Source: a virus
Strand: one strand, 5' to 3'
DNA length: 21,817 nt
Virus record (IMG/VR): IMGVR_UViG_3300020420_000069
Span: 1-21,817 of that record
The translations under genes and the position numbers were made by a program. Position 1 is the first letter of the stretch. Each line of letters begins with the position of its first letter. Under the pieces are notes generated by a model that made no database searches, had not been told where the DNA came from, and worked only from the letters and a program-made list of their open reading frames with translations. This document shows positions 6,285-13,908 of this stretch, piece after piece.

Positions 6285-6681
6285 GTTAAGTATTATTTTA
6301 GGAGTTTTATTAGTGACCACAATATCTGGCTCTGCTTTCTATGTTAAATATCTAAATGGCCAAGTAGCTACCTTAAAAGCTAATCAAATCGTGTTGACGG
6401 ACAAAATAACCGAACAAAATGAATCAATCAAAAATTATCTACAAAAACAAAAAGAAACCATGCAAGAAATGGCAGCCTTAGAGGATGCCAAGCAAGAAGC
6501 CATGCGTGCTGTAACAGAATTAAGAAATAAGTTTGCTCGCCACGATCTCAACAATTTAGCTTTGATGAAGCCTGGCTTAATTGAAAGAAGAGTAAATGCG
6601 GGCTCAAAAAAAGTTTTTGATGAGTTAATGTCAATTACATCCCCCTATGTAAAAGATGAAAATATCTCTCCTAATAATTAG
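6274..6681 (+). CDS. i-spanin-like inner-membrane protein (Rz-type)
   Basis: One N-terminal membrane helix (residues about 4-25, LSIILGVLLVTTISGSAFYV) is followed by a long periplasmic coiled coil (about 28-90, rich in Gln, Lys and Glu) and a short C-terminal part with KFARHDLNNLALMKPGLIERR. This topology, the length of 135 residues and the overlapping downstream lipoprotein gene are the signature of an Rz/Rz1 spanin pair, which bridges inner and outer membranes and fuses them at the end of lysis. No catalytic function is expected. It starts inside the last codons of the cyclase gene, so it is translated from the same message as the curli-like block. The call rests on architecture and context because spanins diverge strongly in sequence. 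Confidence 0.78.
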   Translation: MGFKLSIILGVLLVTTISGSAFYVKYLNGQVATLKANQIVLTDKITEQNESIKNYLQKQKETMQEMAALEDAKQEAMRAVTELRNKFARHDLNNLALMKPGLIERRVNAGSKKVFDELMSITSPYVKDENISPNN

Positions 6682-7027
6682 CTCATTGTTTGTCTTGGGT
6701 AGTTGTTCAATACTGCCCAAGGCACAACCTATAGACGTCAGAACGATAGCTGAAATACCACCTATGTACCACCCGCCTTTACCTATGGAGATACAAGGCG
6801 TGCCAGTGAAATGGAAAGTTCTGACACCAGAAATCATGGAAGAATACCTAGCTTTAGTAAAAGAAGGCAAAGCACCAGCTATGCCTTATTACGCGCTAAC
6901 CACGCAACAATATGAAAATTTGTCAGTCAATATGGCTGAAATTACCAGATACACAAAAAATATTTTATCTATAGTTGAATATTATAGAAATTACGATCAA
7001 CCAAAAAAGGAGAATAGTGATGAGTGA
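6656..7027 (+). CDS. o-spanin-like outer-membrane lipoprotein (Rz1-type)
   Basis: A lipoprotein signal (MKISLLIISSLFVLGSC, lipobox L-G-S-C17) begins 26 bases before the end of the i-spanin gene, in another frame. This is the overlapping arrangement typical of Rz and Rz1. The mature part is about 106 residues with a proline-rich start (IPPMYHPPLPMEIQGVP), as often seen in o-spanins, and a helical C-terminus with a charged tail. The partner is the i-spanin encoded just upstream: together they would span the periplasm and disrupt the outer membrane in lysis. The gene's TGA overlaps the nuclease start. An unrelated lipoprotein remains possible, but the overlap makes the spanin reading strong. Confidence 0.78.
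   Translation: MKISLLIISSLFVLGSCSILPKAQPIDVRTIAEIPPMYHPPLPMEIQGVPVKWKVLTPEIMEEYLALVKEGKAPAMPYYALTTQQYENLSVNMAEITRYTKNILSIVEYYRNYDQPKKENSDE
7008..7012 (+). promoter_or_regulatory. ribosome binding site deciding the nuclease start
   Basis: AGGAG, within AAAAAAGGAG, ends seven bases before ATG 7020. It favours this start over an in-frame ATG at 6975 that would lie well inside the o-spanin gene. Confidence 0.65.
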
Positions 7028-7400
7028 CAATCCAGATGCTTTTGTTTATCAAGCAGAGTTAGATAGGGTGGTAGATGGCGATACCGTAGATGTAATTTTA
7101 GATTTAGGCTTTGATGTCAAGTTACACAAACAAAGAGTACGGTTAGCAGGTATTGACACACCAGAATCAAGAACACGAGATTTAGCTGAAAAAAAATTAG
7201 GTTTGGCTGCCAAAGAAAGACTCAAAGAACTTTGTGTTGGAACTTTCAAGATTAAGTCGCTTGGTAAGGGTAAGTACGGCAGAATTTTAGGCATACCGTA
7301 CACCGAAGATGGACAAGATATATGTCAAATGCTAATCAAAGAAGGACACGCTGTTGTTTACGATGGCGGTAAAAAAAGCAAAGTATGGGGAGATTATTAA
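7020..7400 (+). CDS. staphylococcal nuclease-like (SNase) endonuclease
   Basis: This 126-residue protein belongs to the thermonuclease family, which cleaves DNA or RNA with calcium. The full active site is visible: D21 (VVDGDTV), R41 with D46, T47 and E49 (VRLAGIDTPES), and R88 (GKYGRILG). Counterparts in the Staphylococcus enzyme are D21, R35, D40, T41, E43 and R87. The protein has only the core domain, and I see no signal peptide, so it probably acts in the cytoplasm, for example on host DNA or RNA or at genome processing. It sits between the o-spanin and the lysozyme; its last base is the first base of the lysozyme ATG (TAATG). The role in infection is inferred. Confidence 0.92.
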   Translation: MSDNPDAFVYQAELDRVVDGDTVDVILDLGFDVKLHKQRVRLAGIDTPESRTRDLAEKKLGLAAKERLKELCVGTFKIKSLGKGKYGRILGIPYTEDGQDICQMLIKEGHAVVYDGGKKSKVWGDY

Positions 7401-7843
7401 TGAAAATATCAGAAGAGGGCAAAGCTTTAATAAAAAAGTTTGAAGGTTGTGAATTAGAGGCATATTTATGCCCAGCTGGTTACTGGACGATAGGTTACGG
7501 ACACATCAAAAGCGCAAAAGAAGGCAAAACCATCAGTCAAAATGAAGCAGATGTTTATTTGACAAAAGATTTAGAGGAATTTGAAAGCTATGTAAACAGC
7601 ATGGTTAAAGTACCTTTAGAACAAAATGAGTTTGATGCTCTTGTGTGTTGGACTTTTAACTTAGGTCCAACAAACTTAGGTTCTTCAACTTTGCTCAAAG
7701 TTTTAAATCAAGATAAAAAAAACGAAGTACCAGCACAGTTAAAAAGATGGAACAAAGCTGGTGGCGAAGTTTTAGAAGGTTTGATTAGAAGAAGAGAAGC
7801 GGAAGCGCTTTTATTTCAAGGCAAAGAATGGCACGAAGTATAG
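7400..7843 (+). CDS. phage lysozyme (endolysin, glycoside hydrolase family 24)
   Basis: The enzyme cuts the glycan strands of peptidoglycan at the end of infection. The GH24 signature E-8aa-(D/C)-5aa-T is exact: E15, C24 and T30 (FEGCELEAY then YWTIGYGH). The rest (LTKDLEEFE, FDALVCWTFNLGPTNLGSSTLL, GLIRRREAEALLF) is typical, and 147 residues is a normal size. There is no signal peptide, so it must reach the wall through a holin; the membrane proteins at 444-1544 are the candidates. The second catalytic position is Cys rather than Asp, which is common in phage enzymes. ATG 7400 follows a GGGGAG at 7387-7392; an in-frame ATG at 7385 overlaps the nuclease gene and is disfavoured. Confidence 0.95.
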   Translation: MKISEEGKALIKKFEGCELEAYLCPAGYWTIGYGHIKSAKEGKTISQNEADVYLTKDLEEFESYVNSMVKVPLEQNEFDALVCWTFNLGPTNLGSSTLLKVLNQDKKNEVPAQLKRWNKAGGEVLEGLIRRREAEALLFQGKEWHEV

Positions 7844-7861
7844 CGATATGCGATACTGACT

Positions 7862-7880
7862 CTAGGCATTTTATGCTTAG
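7862..7880 (+). promoter_or_regulatory. short stem-loop after the lysozyme gene
   Basis: CTAGGCAT (7862-7869) pairs with ATGCTTAG (7873-7880) through eight base pairs, one of them G-U, around a TTT loop. No T-run follows, so this is not a standard intrinsic terminator. It abuts the next stem-loop. Confidence 0.4.
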
Positions 7881-7920
7881 GGTTGTGCAATTACTATGTC
7901 ACTACCTAATTGTGCAACCC
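7880..7920 (+). promoter_or_regulatory. long stem-loop between lysozyme and terminase genes
   Basis: GGGTTGTGCAATTA (7880-7893) and TAATTGTGCAACCC (7907-7920) form an uninterrupted 14-pair RNA stem (two pairs are G-U) with a 13-base loop. It lies 10 bases before the terminase ATG. No T-run follows, so it may be an RNA processing site, a block to translation, a weak terminator or a protein-binding site. The core TTGTGCAA also occurs as a direct repeat in both arms. With the preceding hairpin it occupies most of the 87-base gap between the two genes. Confidence 0.5.
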
Positions 7921-7930
7921 GCTTAATTTT

Positions 7931-9415
7931 ATGGATTTAAACAAGCTTAAAGACTTTGATATATTGTCTGAGCAAGACAAACAAGAAGCGCTTGCTTTAC
8001 TCAATCGTTATGAACAAATTGACAAGCAAGATGAGTGTCAGGGTGATTTTATTAGTTTTGTCAAACATCTTTGGCCAGAGTTCATTGAAGGTAGGCACCA
8101 TAAAATTATTGGCGAAAAATTTAATCGCATAGCACAAGGTAAACTAAAAAGACTAATTGTTTGTTTACCGCCTCGACATTCCAAATCAGAATTCGCTTCT
8201 ACTTATTTTCCTGCATGGATGATGGGTAGAAAAGGTGATTTAAAAATAATACAAACCACGCATACCGCTGAATTAGCTGTGCGTTTCGGTAGAAAAGTAA
8301 GAAATATAATTGATAGCCAAGAATATCAGCACATTTTTCCAGAGCTTAAATTACAAGCCGATAATAAATCAGCTGGTCGTTGGACTACCAACCAAGAAGG
8401 TGAAAGTTATTATGCTGGTGTAGGTGGTGCAATAACAGGACGTGGTGCCGATTTACTTATAATTGATGATCCACATTCAGAGCAAGATGCTTTGTCGCCA
8501 AAAGCTATGGAATCTGCTTATGAGTGGTATACCTCTGGACCCAGACAGCGTTTACAACCGGGTGGCACGATTGTGATAGTGATGACACGTTGGAGTACCA
8601 AAGATTTGGTTGGTAAAGTTTTAAAAAAACAAGGTGAAGAAAATGCTGATCAATGGGAGGTGGTTGAGTTTCCTGCCATCATGCCAGATTCAGAAAAACC
8701 TTTGTGGCCAGAATTTTGGAAAAAAGAAGAATTGCTTTCGGTAAAAGCTTCTTTACCTCTGCCTAAATGGAATAGCCAATGGTTACAAAACCCAACTGCT
8801 GAGGAAGGCAGTATTGTCAAACGTGAATGGTGGCGACGCTGGGACGAAGACCATGTTCCAGAATACAATTATGTAATCCAAAGTTATGATACGGCTTTCT
8901 CAAAAAAAGATACCGCAGACTATTCTGCTATAACGACTTGGGCGATTTTTGGCGACAATGAAGAAAATCCAGAAGGTATAATTTTATTAGACGCAAAAAG
9001 AGTTCGAGTAGATTTTCCAGAGCTAAAAAAAATAGCTTTGGAAGAGTATCGTTATTGGGAACCAGATTGTGTTTTAATTGAAGCCAAAGCATCAGGTACC
9101 CCACTGACTCAAGAGTTGCGTAGAATGGGTATACCTGTCACGGCATACTCGCCAAGTCGCGGTCAAGACAAAATAGCAAGAATGAATAGTGTCGCACCAA
9201 TTTTTGAGTCAGGCATGGTTTGGGCTCCAGAACATGAGTTTGCAGATGAAGTTATAGAAGAAATGGCAAGTTTTCCTTATGGCGATCACGATGATTATTG
9301 CGATAGTGCTACAATGGCGTTGATGCGATTCCGACAAGGCGGTTTTTTATCTTTGAAAGAAGATTATCAAGAGGATGCTAAGTTTATGCGTAAAAACAGG
9401 ACGGTTTACTACTGA
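7931..9415 (+). CDS. terL: terminase large subunit (TerL)
   Basis: TerL is the motor and nuclease that packages DNA through the portal. The ATPase half shows a Walker A-type motif LPPRHSKSE (79-87) and Walker B LLIIDDP (175-181), with the segment MTRWSTKDLVGK after it. The nuclease half (RNase H fold) has D320 (SYDTAFSKKDTADYSA), an acidic residue in VLIEAKASGTPL, and the terminal aspartates of HDDYCDSAT (D454, D455, D458). The length of 494 residues is normal. I chose ATG 7931; a TTG at 7910 would place the start inside the stem-loop. No small terminase subunit is recognisable in the window. The portal follows after one tiny gene, the usual order. The call is secure. Confidence 0.95.
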   Translation: MDLNKLKDFDILSEQDKQEALALLNRYEQIDKQDECQGDFISFVKHLWPEFIEGRHHKIIGEKFNRIAQGKLKRLIVCLPPRHSKSEFASTYFPAWMMGRKGDLKIIQTTHTAELAVRFGRKVRNIIDSQEYQHIFPELKLQADNKSAGRWTTNQEGESYYAGVGGAITGRGADLLIIDDPHSEQDALSPKAMESAYEWYTSGPRQRLQPGGTIVIVMTRWSTKDLVGKVLKKQGEENADQWEVVEFPAIMPDSEKPLWPEFWKKEELLSVKASLPLPKWNSQWLQNPTAEEGSIVKREWWRRWDEDHVPEYNYVIQSYDTAFSKKDTADYSAITTWAIFGDNEENPEGIILLDAKRVRVDFPELKKIALEEYRYWEPDCVLIEAKASGTPLTQELRRMGIPVTAYSPSRGQDKIARMNSVAPIFESGMVWAPEHEFADEVIEEMASFPYGDHDDYCDSATMALMRFRQGGFLSLKEDYQEDAKFMRKNRTVYY

Positions 9416-9609
9416 TGCCAGAAAAAGAATTCAAAATTTATATTACAAAATTTATACACGAAGAGTATGAGTATACTGGTCCTGACATACACGCAGAAAA
9501 CTTTGAACAAGCCGAGCTTATTGCAGAAGCACAAGGTTTAATTTTAGAAGGTGAATTGACCGATTTAATCGCGCTTGATGACTTTGCTAGACCGAAAGTG
9601 ATACACTAA
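9415..9609 (+). CDS. small acidic protein, 64 aa, unknown function
   Basis: The gene starts on the last base of the terminase stop (TGATG) and ends six bases before the portal gene, so it is embedded in the packaging operon. The protein is acidic, with a beta-then-helix pattern (EFKIYITKFIHEEYEYTG, then HAENFEQAELIAEAQGLILEGEL). There is no membrane segment and no motif I recognise. The fragment resembles small phage proteins with an 'F-x-A-E' helix that follow TerL in other marine phages, but I cannot name a family. Confidence 0.65.
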   Translation: MPEKEFKIYITKFIHEEYEYTGPDIHAENFEQAELIAEAQGLILEGELTDLIALDDFARPKVIH

Positions 9610-9615
9610 AAAATT

Positions 9616-12102
9616 ATGGCTATTGATAAACCACTAGGAACAGAAACTAACCCTGATATTAGAGAAACTAGCTCGGCAGTTACTGTAATGCCAGAGCAGT
9701 CTCGTAGCGAGCAAATAAAAAATGCAGCTGAGGTTTTAGTAAACGAAGAAGCTGTATTAATAGATCAAGAAATACCCATAGCACCAGATATGCCACAAAT
9801 GGATTTCAATTCTAATTTGGTTGATTTTGTTGATGAATCTATACTGCAAAAATTAGCAGCAGATCTTGTGAGTTCCATAGAAAGTGACAAACAATCCAGA
9901 AGCGAATGGGAAAAAACCTACAAAGATGGCTTGCAATACTTAGGCATGAAGTTTGATGAAAGCCGTTCACAACCATTTGAAGGTAGTTCTGGAGTTATAC
10001 ATCCTATTTTGGCAGAAGCAGTAACACAGTTTCAAGCCCAAGCTTACAAAGAAATGTTGCCAGCCAAAGGTCCAGTGAAAACAGAAATTATCGGTGCTCG
10101 AACAATAGATACCGAAAATCAAGCCGAACGCATCCAAGAGTTTATGAATTATTACATTATGAATGTAATGGAAGACTACGATCCAGAGTTAGATATGTTG
10201 TTGTTTTACTTGCCTTTGGCTGGTTCTGCCTTTAAAAAAGTTTATTTTGATTTTGTAACCAACAAAGCTGTTTCTAAGTTCATCCCACCAGAAGACTTAA
10301 TTGTGCCTTATGAAGCAGCTGATTTATCATCGGCTGAACGAGTTACGCATGCAATCAGCATGTCACTCAATGAAGTAAAAAAACAACAACTTACTGGTTT
10401 TTATGCTGATGTTGATGTACCAGAAGATGCTTATAGTGACGAAGACTCAGAAATAGAAAACGAAATTGACCAAATACAAGGTATAGAAGCTAGTTACAAA
10501 GAGGATAGAAACAGAATTATTTATGAGATTCATACAGTTTTAGACATTGAAGGCTTTGAAGACGTAGACCAAAATGGCAATCCTACAGGCTTAAAACTCC
10601 CTTACATAGTAACGATTGACGAAGGGTCACGCAGAGTCTTAGCTATTAGACGAAATTATTTAGAAGGCGATCCGTTAAAAAACAAACTCAATTATTTTGT
10701 GCAATACAAGTTTTTACCGGGTTTAGGTTTTTATGGCCTTGGGTTGTCTCACATGATTGGTGGTTTATCCAAAGCTTCTACATCAATACTCAGACAGTTA
10801 ATAGACGCAGGTACTTTGGCTAATCTACCAGCTGGTTTTAAAGCTAGAGGCATGCGTATCAGAGATGAAGACGAACCTTTACAACCAGGAGAATTTAGAG
10901 ATATAGATACAACAGGCGGTTCTTTGAGAGAAAACCTTATACCACTGCCCATAAAAGAGCCAAGCAATGTTTTGATGCAATTACTTGGTTTGTTGGTAGA
11001 TTCAGGTAAAAGATTTGCAGCCATAGCTGACATGAACATTGGTGATGGTAATGCCGCAATGCCAGTTGGTACTACGGTAGCTTTACTAGAACGTGGCACA
11101 AAAGTTATGAGTGCTATTCATAAGCGTTTGCACTACGCTCAAAGATTAGAGTTTAAATTATTAGCTAAAGTCTTCGGTGAGTATTTACCACCAGCCTATG
11201 ACTTTCAAATGGGTTCTGGACCAGCTGAAATCAAACAATCGGATTTTGATGGTCGAGTAGATATTATACCTATTTCAGATCCAAACATATTTTCACAAAG
11301 TCAGCGAGTTACTTTAGCTCAAGAATTATTACAGATGGTGCAATCCAATCCTCAAATACATGGACTGAATGGCATGTACGAAGCATATCGTCGTATGTAT
11401 GCAGCTTTAGGTGTTGATAATGTGGAAGCGTTAATACAGCCACCACCTGACATGACGCCAAAACCAATAGATGCAGGCACAGAAAATTCTGGTTTATTGT
11501 TAGGTCAACCAGCTCAAGCTTTTGCAGGTCAAAACCATCAAGCGCATTTAGAAACACATCGAAGTTTATTTTTAACAAAGGTTGTACAAGAAAATCCTCA
11601 AATACAGTCGATGATTATTAGTCATTGCATGCAACATTTACAATTTTTATCTACTGAACTAGCACAAGAAAATATCCCGGAAGAAGTAGCTATTAGAATT
11701 CAAGAAGTCCAAGCTCAAATACAGCAAGTTACACCTCAAGAAGCTCAACAAATTACTACAGAAATACAAATGATAATAGAACAATTCAGTGCGCCAATCT
11801 TAGCTGAGCTGACTGATAACTTTTTACAGTCTATTGGACAAGGAACAGGTGGTGATCCATTAGTAGAGATTAGAAAAGCTGAATTAGACTTGAGAGATAA
11901 AGAAATAGATTTAGAAGCACAGCAATTTAACAGCAAGCAAGAAGCGCGAGCACAAGAAAAACAAGTAGAAGCTGGTTTGCAACAACAACGTATTGATGTA
12001 CAGAAGGATATAGCAGATGATAAGCTACAAATGGCAATGGATAGATTGGCACAAAATGCTAATTTAAAACTATTGGAACTAGAATCAAAAATGAGAGGAT
12101 AA
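9616..12102 (+). CDS. portal protein, large type
   Basis: The portal is the dodecameric ring at one capsid vertex through which DNA passes. At 828 residues this is of the large podovirus type. Residues about 75-165 hold SRSEWEKTYKDGLQYLGM and SGVIHPILAEAVTQFQAQAY, followed by LLFYLPLAGSAFKKVYFD and VPPEDLIVPYEA-like text (IPPEDLIVPYEAADL), patterns I recall from portals of marine podoviruses. The middle has GLGFYGLGLSHMIGGLSKAS. The C-terminal stretch (about 650-828) is rich in Gln and Glu and strongly helical, consistent with the barrel that such portals carry. No Shine-Dalgarno site is obvious before ATG 9616. Position after TerL and before the scaffold supports the call. Confidence 0.85.
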   Translation: MAIDKPLGTETNPDIRETSSAVTVMPEQSRSEQIKNAAEVLVNEEAVLIDQEIPIAPDMPQMDFNSNLVDFVDESILQKLAADLVSSIESDKQSRSEWEKTYKDGLQYLGMKFDESRSQPFEGSSGVIHPILAEAVTQFQAQAYKEMLPAKGPVKTEIIGARTIDTENQAERIQEFMNYYIMNVMEDYDPELDMLLFYLPLAGSAFKKVYFDFVTNKAVSKFIPPEDLIVPYEAADLSSAERVTHAISMSLNEVKKQQLTGFYADVDVPEDAYSDEDSEIENEIDQIQGIEASYKEDRNRIIYEIHTVLDIEGFEDVDQNGNPTGLKLPYIVTIDEGSRRVLAIRRNYLEGDPLKNKLNYFVQYKFLPGLGFYGLGLSHMIGGLSKASTSILRQLIDAGTLANLPAGFKARGMRIRDEDEPLQPGEFRDIDTTGGSLRENLIPLPIKEPSNVLMQLLGLLVDSGKRFAAIADMNIGDGNAAMPVGTTVALLERGTKVMSAIHKRLHYAQRLEFKLLAKVFGEYLPPAYDFQMGSGPAEIKQSDFDGRVDIIPISDPNIFSQSQRVTLAQELLQMVQSNPQIHGLNGMYEAYRRMYAALGVDNVEALIQPPPDMTPKPIDAGTENSGLLLGQPAQAFAGQNHQAHLETHRSLFLTKVVQENPQIQSMIISHCMQHLQFLSTELAQENIPEEVAIRIQEVQAQIQQVTPQEAQQITTEIQMIIEQFSAPILAELTDNFLQSIGQGTGGDPLVEIRKAELDLRDKEIDLEAQQFNSKQEARAQEKQVEAGLQQQRIDVQKDIADDKLQMAMDRLAQNANLKLLELESKMRG

Positions 12103-12103
12103 C

Positions 12104-12346
12104 ATGAACTCAAGAGAAAAATTTTTAGCTCAACTTAAAGAAAAAAAAGACGCTCAAAAAGCAGAAGAAAGTGCAGCTTTAGCTCAAGCTACAGCAGAAA
12201 AAGAAGCAGAAGAAAGAGAAAGTGCAGAGCGTCTAGCATCAAAACTAGCTCTTATTGAAAAATCTAACAAACCAACAAAAGCAAAAGCAAAAAAAACTAA
12301 AGCACAAACTGCTTCCAAAAAAAAAGGCAGGCCTAAGAAAACGTAA
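12104..12346 (+). CDS. small Ala/Lys/Glu-rich coiled-coil protein, 80 aa
   Basis: The start follows the portal stop directly, with GAGAGGA at 12094-12100 as the ribosome site. Residues 5-50 are a continuous charged helix (AQLKEKKDAQKAEESAALAQ and onward), and the C-terminal 30 residues are highly basic (KAKAKKTKAQTASKKKGRPK), a composition like DNA-binding tails. No function is recognisable. It may be a small head-associated or DNA-condensing protein; that is inference from composition and position only. Confidence 0.65.
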   Translation: MNSREKFLAQLKEKKDAQKAEESAALAQATAEKEAEERESAERLASKLALIEKSNKPTKAKAKKTKAQTASKKKGRPKKT

Positions 12347-12528
12347 TGGATGAAATTACTTTGCTTGATTTTGTCAAACGCAAAATTAAAGACCGAGAAA
12401 CACAGATACAAGAAACATTGATGTCTGGAGCTTTGAAAGATATAGAACACTATAAATATTTGCAAGGCGAGCTTTCTGCTTTATACTATATTACCAATGA
12501 ACTTAAAGAAGGATTTAAGGAACAATAA
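12346..12528 (+). CDS. small helical protein, 60 aa, unknown function
   Basis: The ATG shares its first base with the upstream stop (TAATG). The protein is predicted helical with heptad-like spacing (LDFVKRKIKDRETQIQETL, then YKYLQGELSALYYITNEL). Its layout, two helices joined by a GALKDIEHY turn, resembles small phage proteins sometimes found between portal and head genes. No motif allows a name. Confidence 0.6.
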   Translation: MDEITLLDFVKRKIKDRETQIQETLMSGALKDIEHYKYLQGELSALYYITNELKEGFKEQ

Positions 12529-12532
12529 CTAG

Positions 12533-12964
12533 ATGGGACAAATAAAATCAACTAATGAAATAGTAGCCGATGCTTATGTGGAAGAAGAAGCACGAGTGTT
12601 AGATCCTACTCTGTTAGATAAATCTTTGATTGACCGCATGCCTCAGCCAACTGGTTGGCGCATATTGGTCTTGCCTTATGCTGGCAAAGCCAAAACCAAA
12701 GGCGGAATAATTTTAGCCAATGAAACTGTAAATAGAGAAGCTTTGGCAACAGTAGTAGCTTATGTGGTAAAAAAAGGTCCTCAATGCTACAACGATAAAA
12801 AAAGATACGGAGAAACCCCCTGGTGTGAAGAAAAACAATGGGTTTTAATAGGGCGCTATTCTGGCTCTAGGTTTAAATTAGAGGACGGTGCAGAAGTTCG
12901 CATCATCAATGATGATGAAGTGATAGCCACCATTCTTGATCCAGATGACATAGTGAGTTTATGA
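12533..12964 (+). CDS. GroES-like co-chaperonin (Cpn10 family)
   Basis: Phage co-chaperonins cap host GroEL, often to help fold the major capsid protein, as T4 gp31 does. Residues about 36-142 show the Cpn10 pattern: PTGWRILVLPY at the place of the family's RPLHDRVIV-type start, then a mobile loop KAKTKGGIILANET (about 52-65) with the conserved GGI-[IV]-L, and the end GAEVRIINDDEVIATIL, close to the usual YLIMRESDILAVI-type end. The protein has 143 residues rather than about 97, with a 35-residue N-terminal extension and an insertion (QCYNDKKRYGETPWCEEKQW) in the roof-loop region. A weak AAGGA lies 11 bases before ATG 12533. Its place between portal and scaffold fits a head-assembly role. Confidence 0.85.
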   Translation: MGQIKSTNEIVADAYVEEEARVLDPTLLDKSLIDRMPQPTGWRILVLPYAGKAKTKGGIILANETVNREALATVVAYVVKKGPQCYNDKKRYGETPWCEEKQWVLIGRYSGSRFKLEDGAEVRIINDDEVIATILDPDDIVSL

Positions 12965-13908
12965 TGAGTGAACAAGAAAGTAACACAGCTCCCAATACAC
13001 CAGAAGAGGAGTTAGAAATACAGGTAGAAGATCAACCAACTGAGGCAGTTGCAACTGAAACTGCTATAAGTCCAGAAGAGGAGCTTGATAATTATACTAA
13101 GGGTGTCTCAAAAAGAATTAATAAGCTCAATGAAAGACATCGTGCAGCCGAGGAAAGAGCCAATCGTTTAGAACAACTTTTAGCGCAAAGAGAGCAAGAA
13201 AATGCTGCTTATAAGCAACAAAACATACAAACTCAAAGTGCGCTTATTGAAAAAGAAGAAGAGGCTTTGAAAGCTAAAGAAGTACAAGCAGATGAGCTTT
13301 ATAAAAAAGCAGTCGCTTCTGGCGATGCAGAGTTGATGTCAAAAGCAGATACGTTAAAAAGTGATTTATCTATACAAAAAGAAAAAGTAAGAATTGCGAA
13401 ACAACAAAGCGAGCAAACTTTCAACAACCCGGAAGTGGTAACCAATCAAAAAACTACGGTTACACCACAGCCACAACAAGAAATTGTACCAACTGAACAA
13501 GCAAAAGCTTGGCACGCAAAAAATACTTGGTATGGCGATACTGTCAATCAAGGTAATCGCGAGGCCACACAATATGCTTATTTTACGCATTACAACCTTA
13601 TAAATGAAGGTTTTGAAGCAGATTCAGAAGATTACTACAAAGAGTTAGATGCTCGAGTAGGAAAAGTTTATCCAGATTTATCTGGACAAAATGTCGTTCA
13701 ACAAGAGGAAAAACCCGCTGTGCAAAGAGTTGCCTCTACTTCCGTAGGAAGCCGACAAAAAACACAAGGCAAAAAGAACGGAGTGACTTTCTCCAAAGCA
13801 GAAGTCGAACGTCTCAGAGGACTCAAGCCACATAACATGTCGGAAGACGCGTGGTTAAAGTCTGTTGCTAAAGAAAAACAAAAAATTTCCGCAAGGGAGG
13901 CAAAATAA
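12964..13908 (+). CDS. scaffolding protein candidate
   Basis: The 314-residue protein is acidic at the N-terminus (EEELEIQVEDQ), then one long coiled coil (about 45-150, with RINKLNERHRAAEERANRLE), and it ends in a basic region (KKNGVTFSKAEVERLRGLKP, KEKQKISAREAK). This composition, with no globular core in the first half and a basic C-terminus that could bind coat protein, is typical of capsid scaffolds, and it sits upstream of the capsid gene. No protease is visible in the window. The start may be ATG 12961 or 12964; I prefer 12964, which overlaps the previous stop as TGATG. The name rests on composition and position. Confidence 0.75.
   Translation: MSEQESNTAPNTPEEELEIQVEDQPTEAVATETAISPEEELDNYTKGVSKRINKLNERHRAAEERANRLEQLLAQREQENAAYKQQNIQTQSALIEKEEEALKAKEVQADELYKKAVASGDAELMSKADTLKSDLSIQKEKVRIAKQQSEQTFNNPEVVTNQKTTVTPQPQQEIVPTEQAKAWHAKNTWYGDTVNQGNREATQYAYFTHYNLINEGFEADSEDYYKELDARVGKVYPDLSGQNVVQQEEKPAVQRVASTSVGSRQKTQGKKNGVTFSKAEVERLRGLKPHNMSEDAWLKSVAKEKQKISAREAK

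Noticed and set aside
7844-7930. A tRNA-like folded RNA in the lysozyme-terminase gap.
   Set aside because: Two hairpins exist, but there is no T-loop sequence, acceptor stem or cloverleaf order.
7910-7930. TTG 7910 as an earlier start for the terminase.
   Set aside because: It lies within the right arm of the long stem-loop and adds residues unlike a TerL start; ATG 7931 is simpler.
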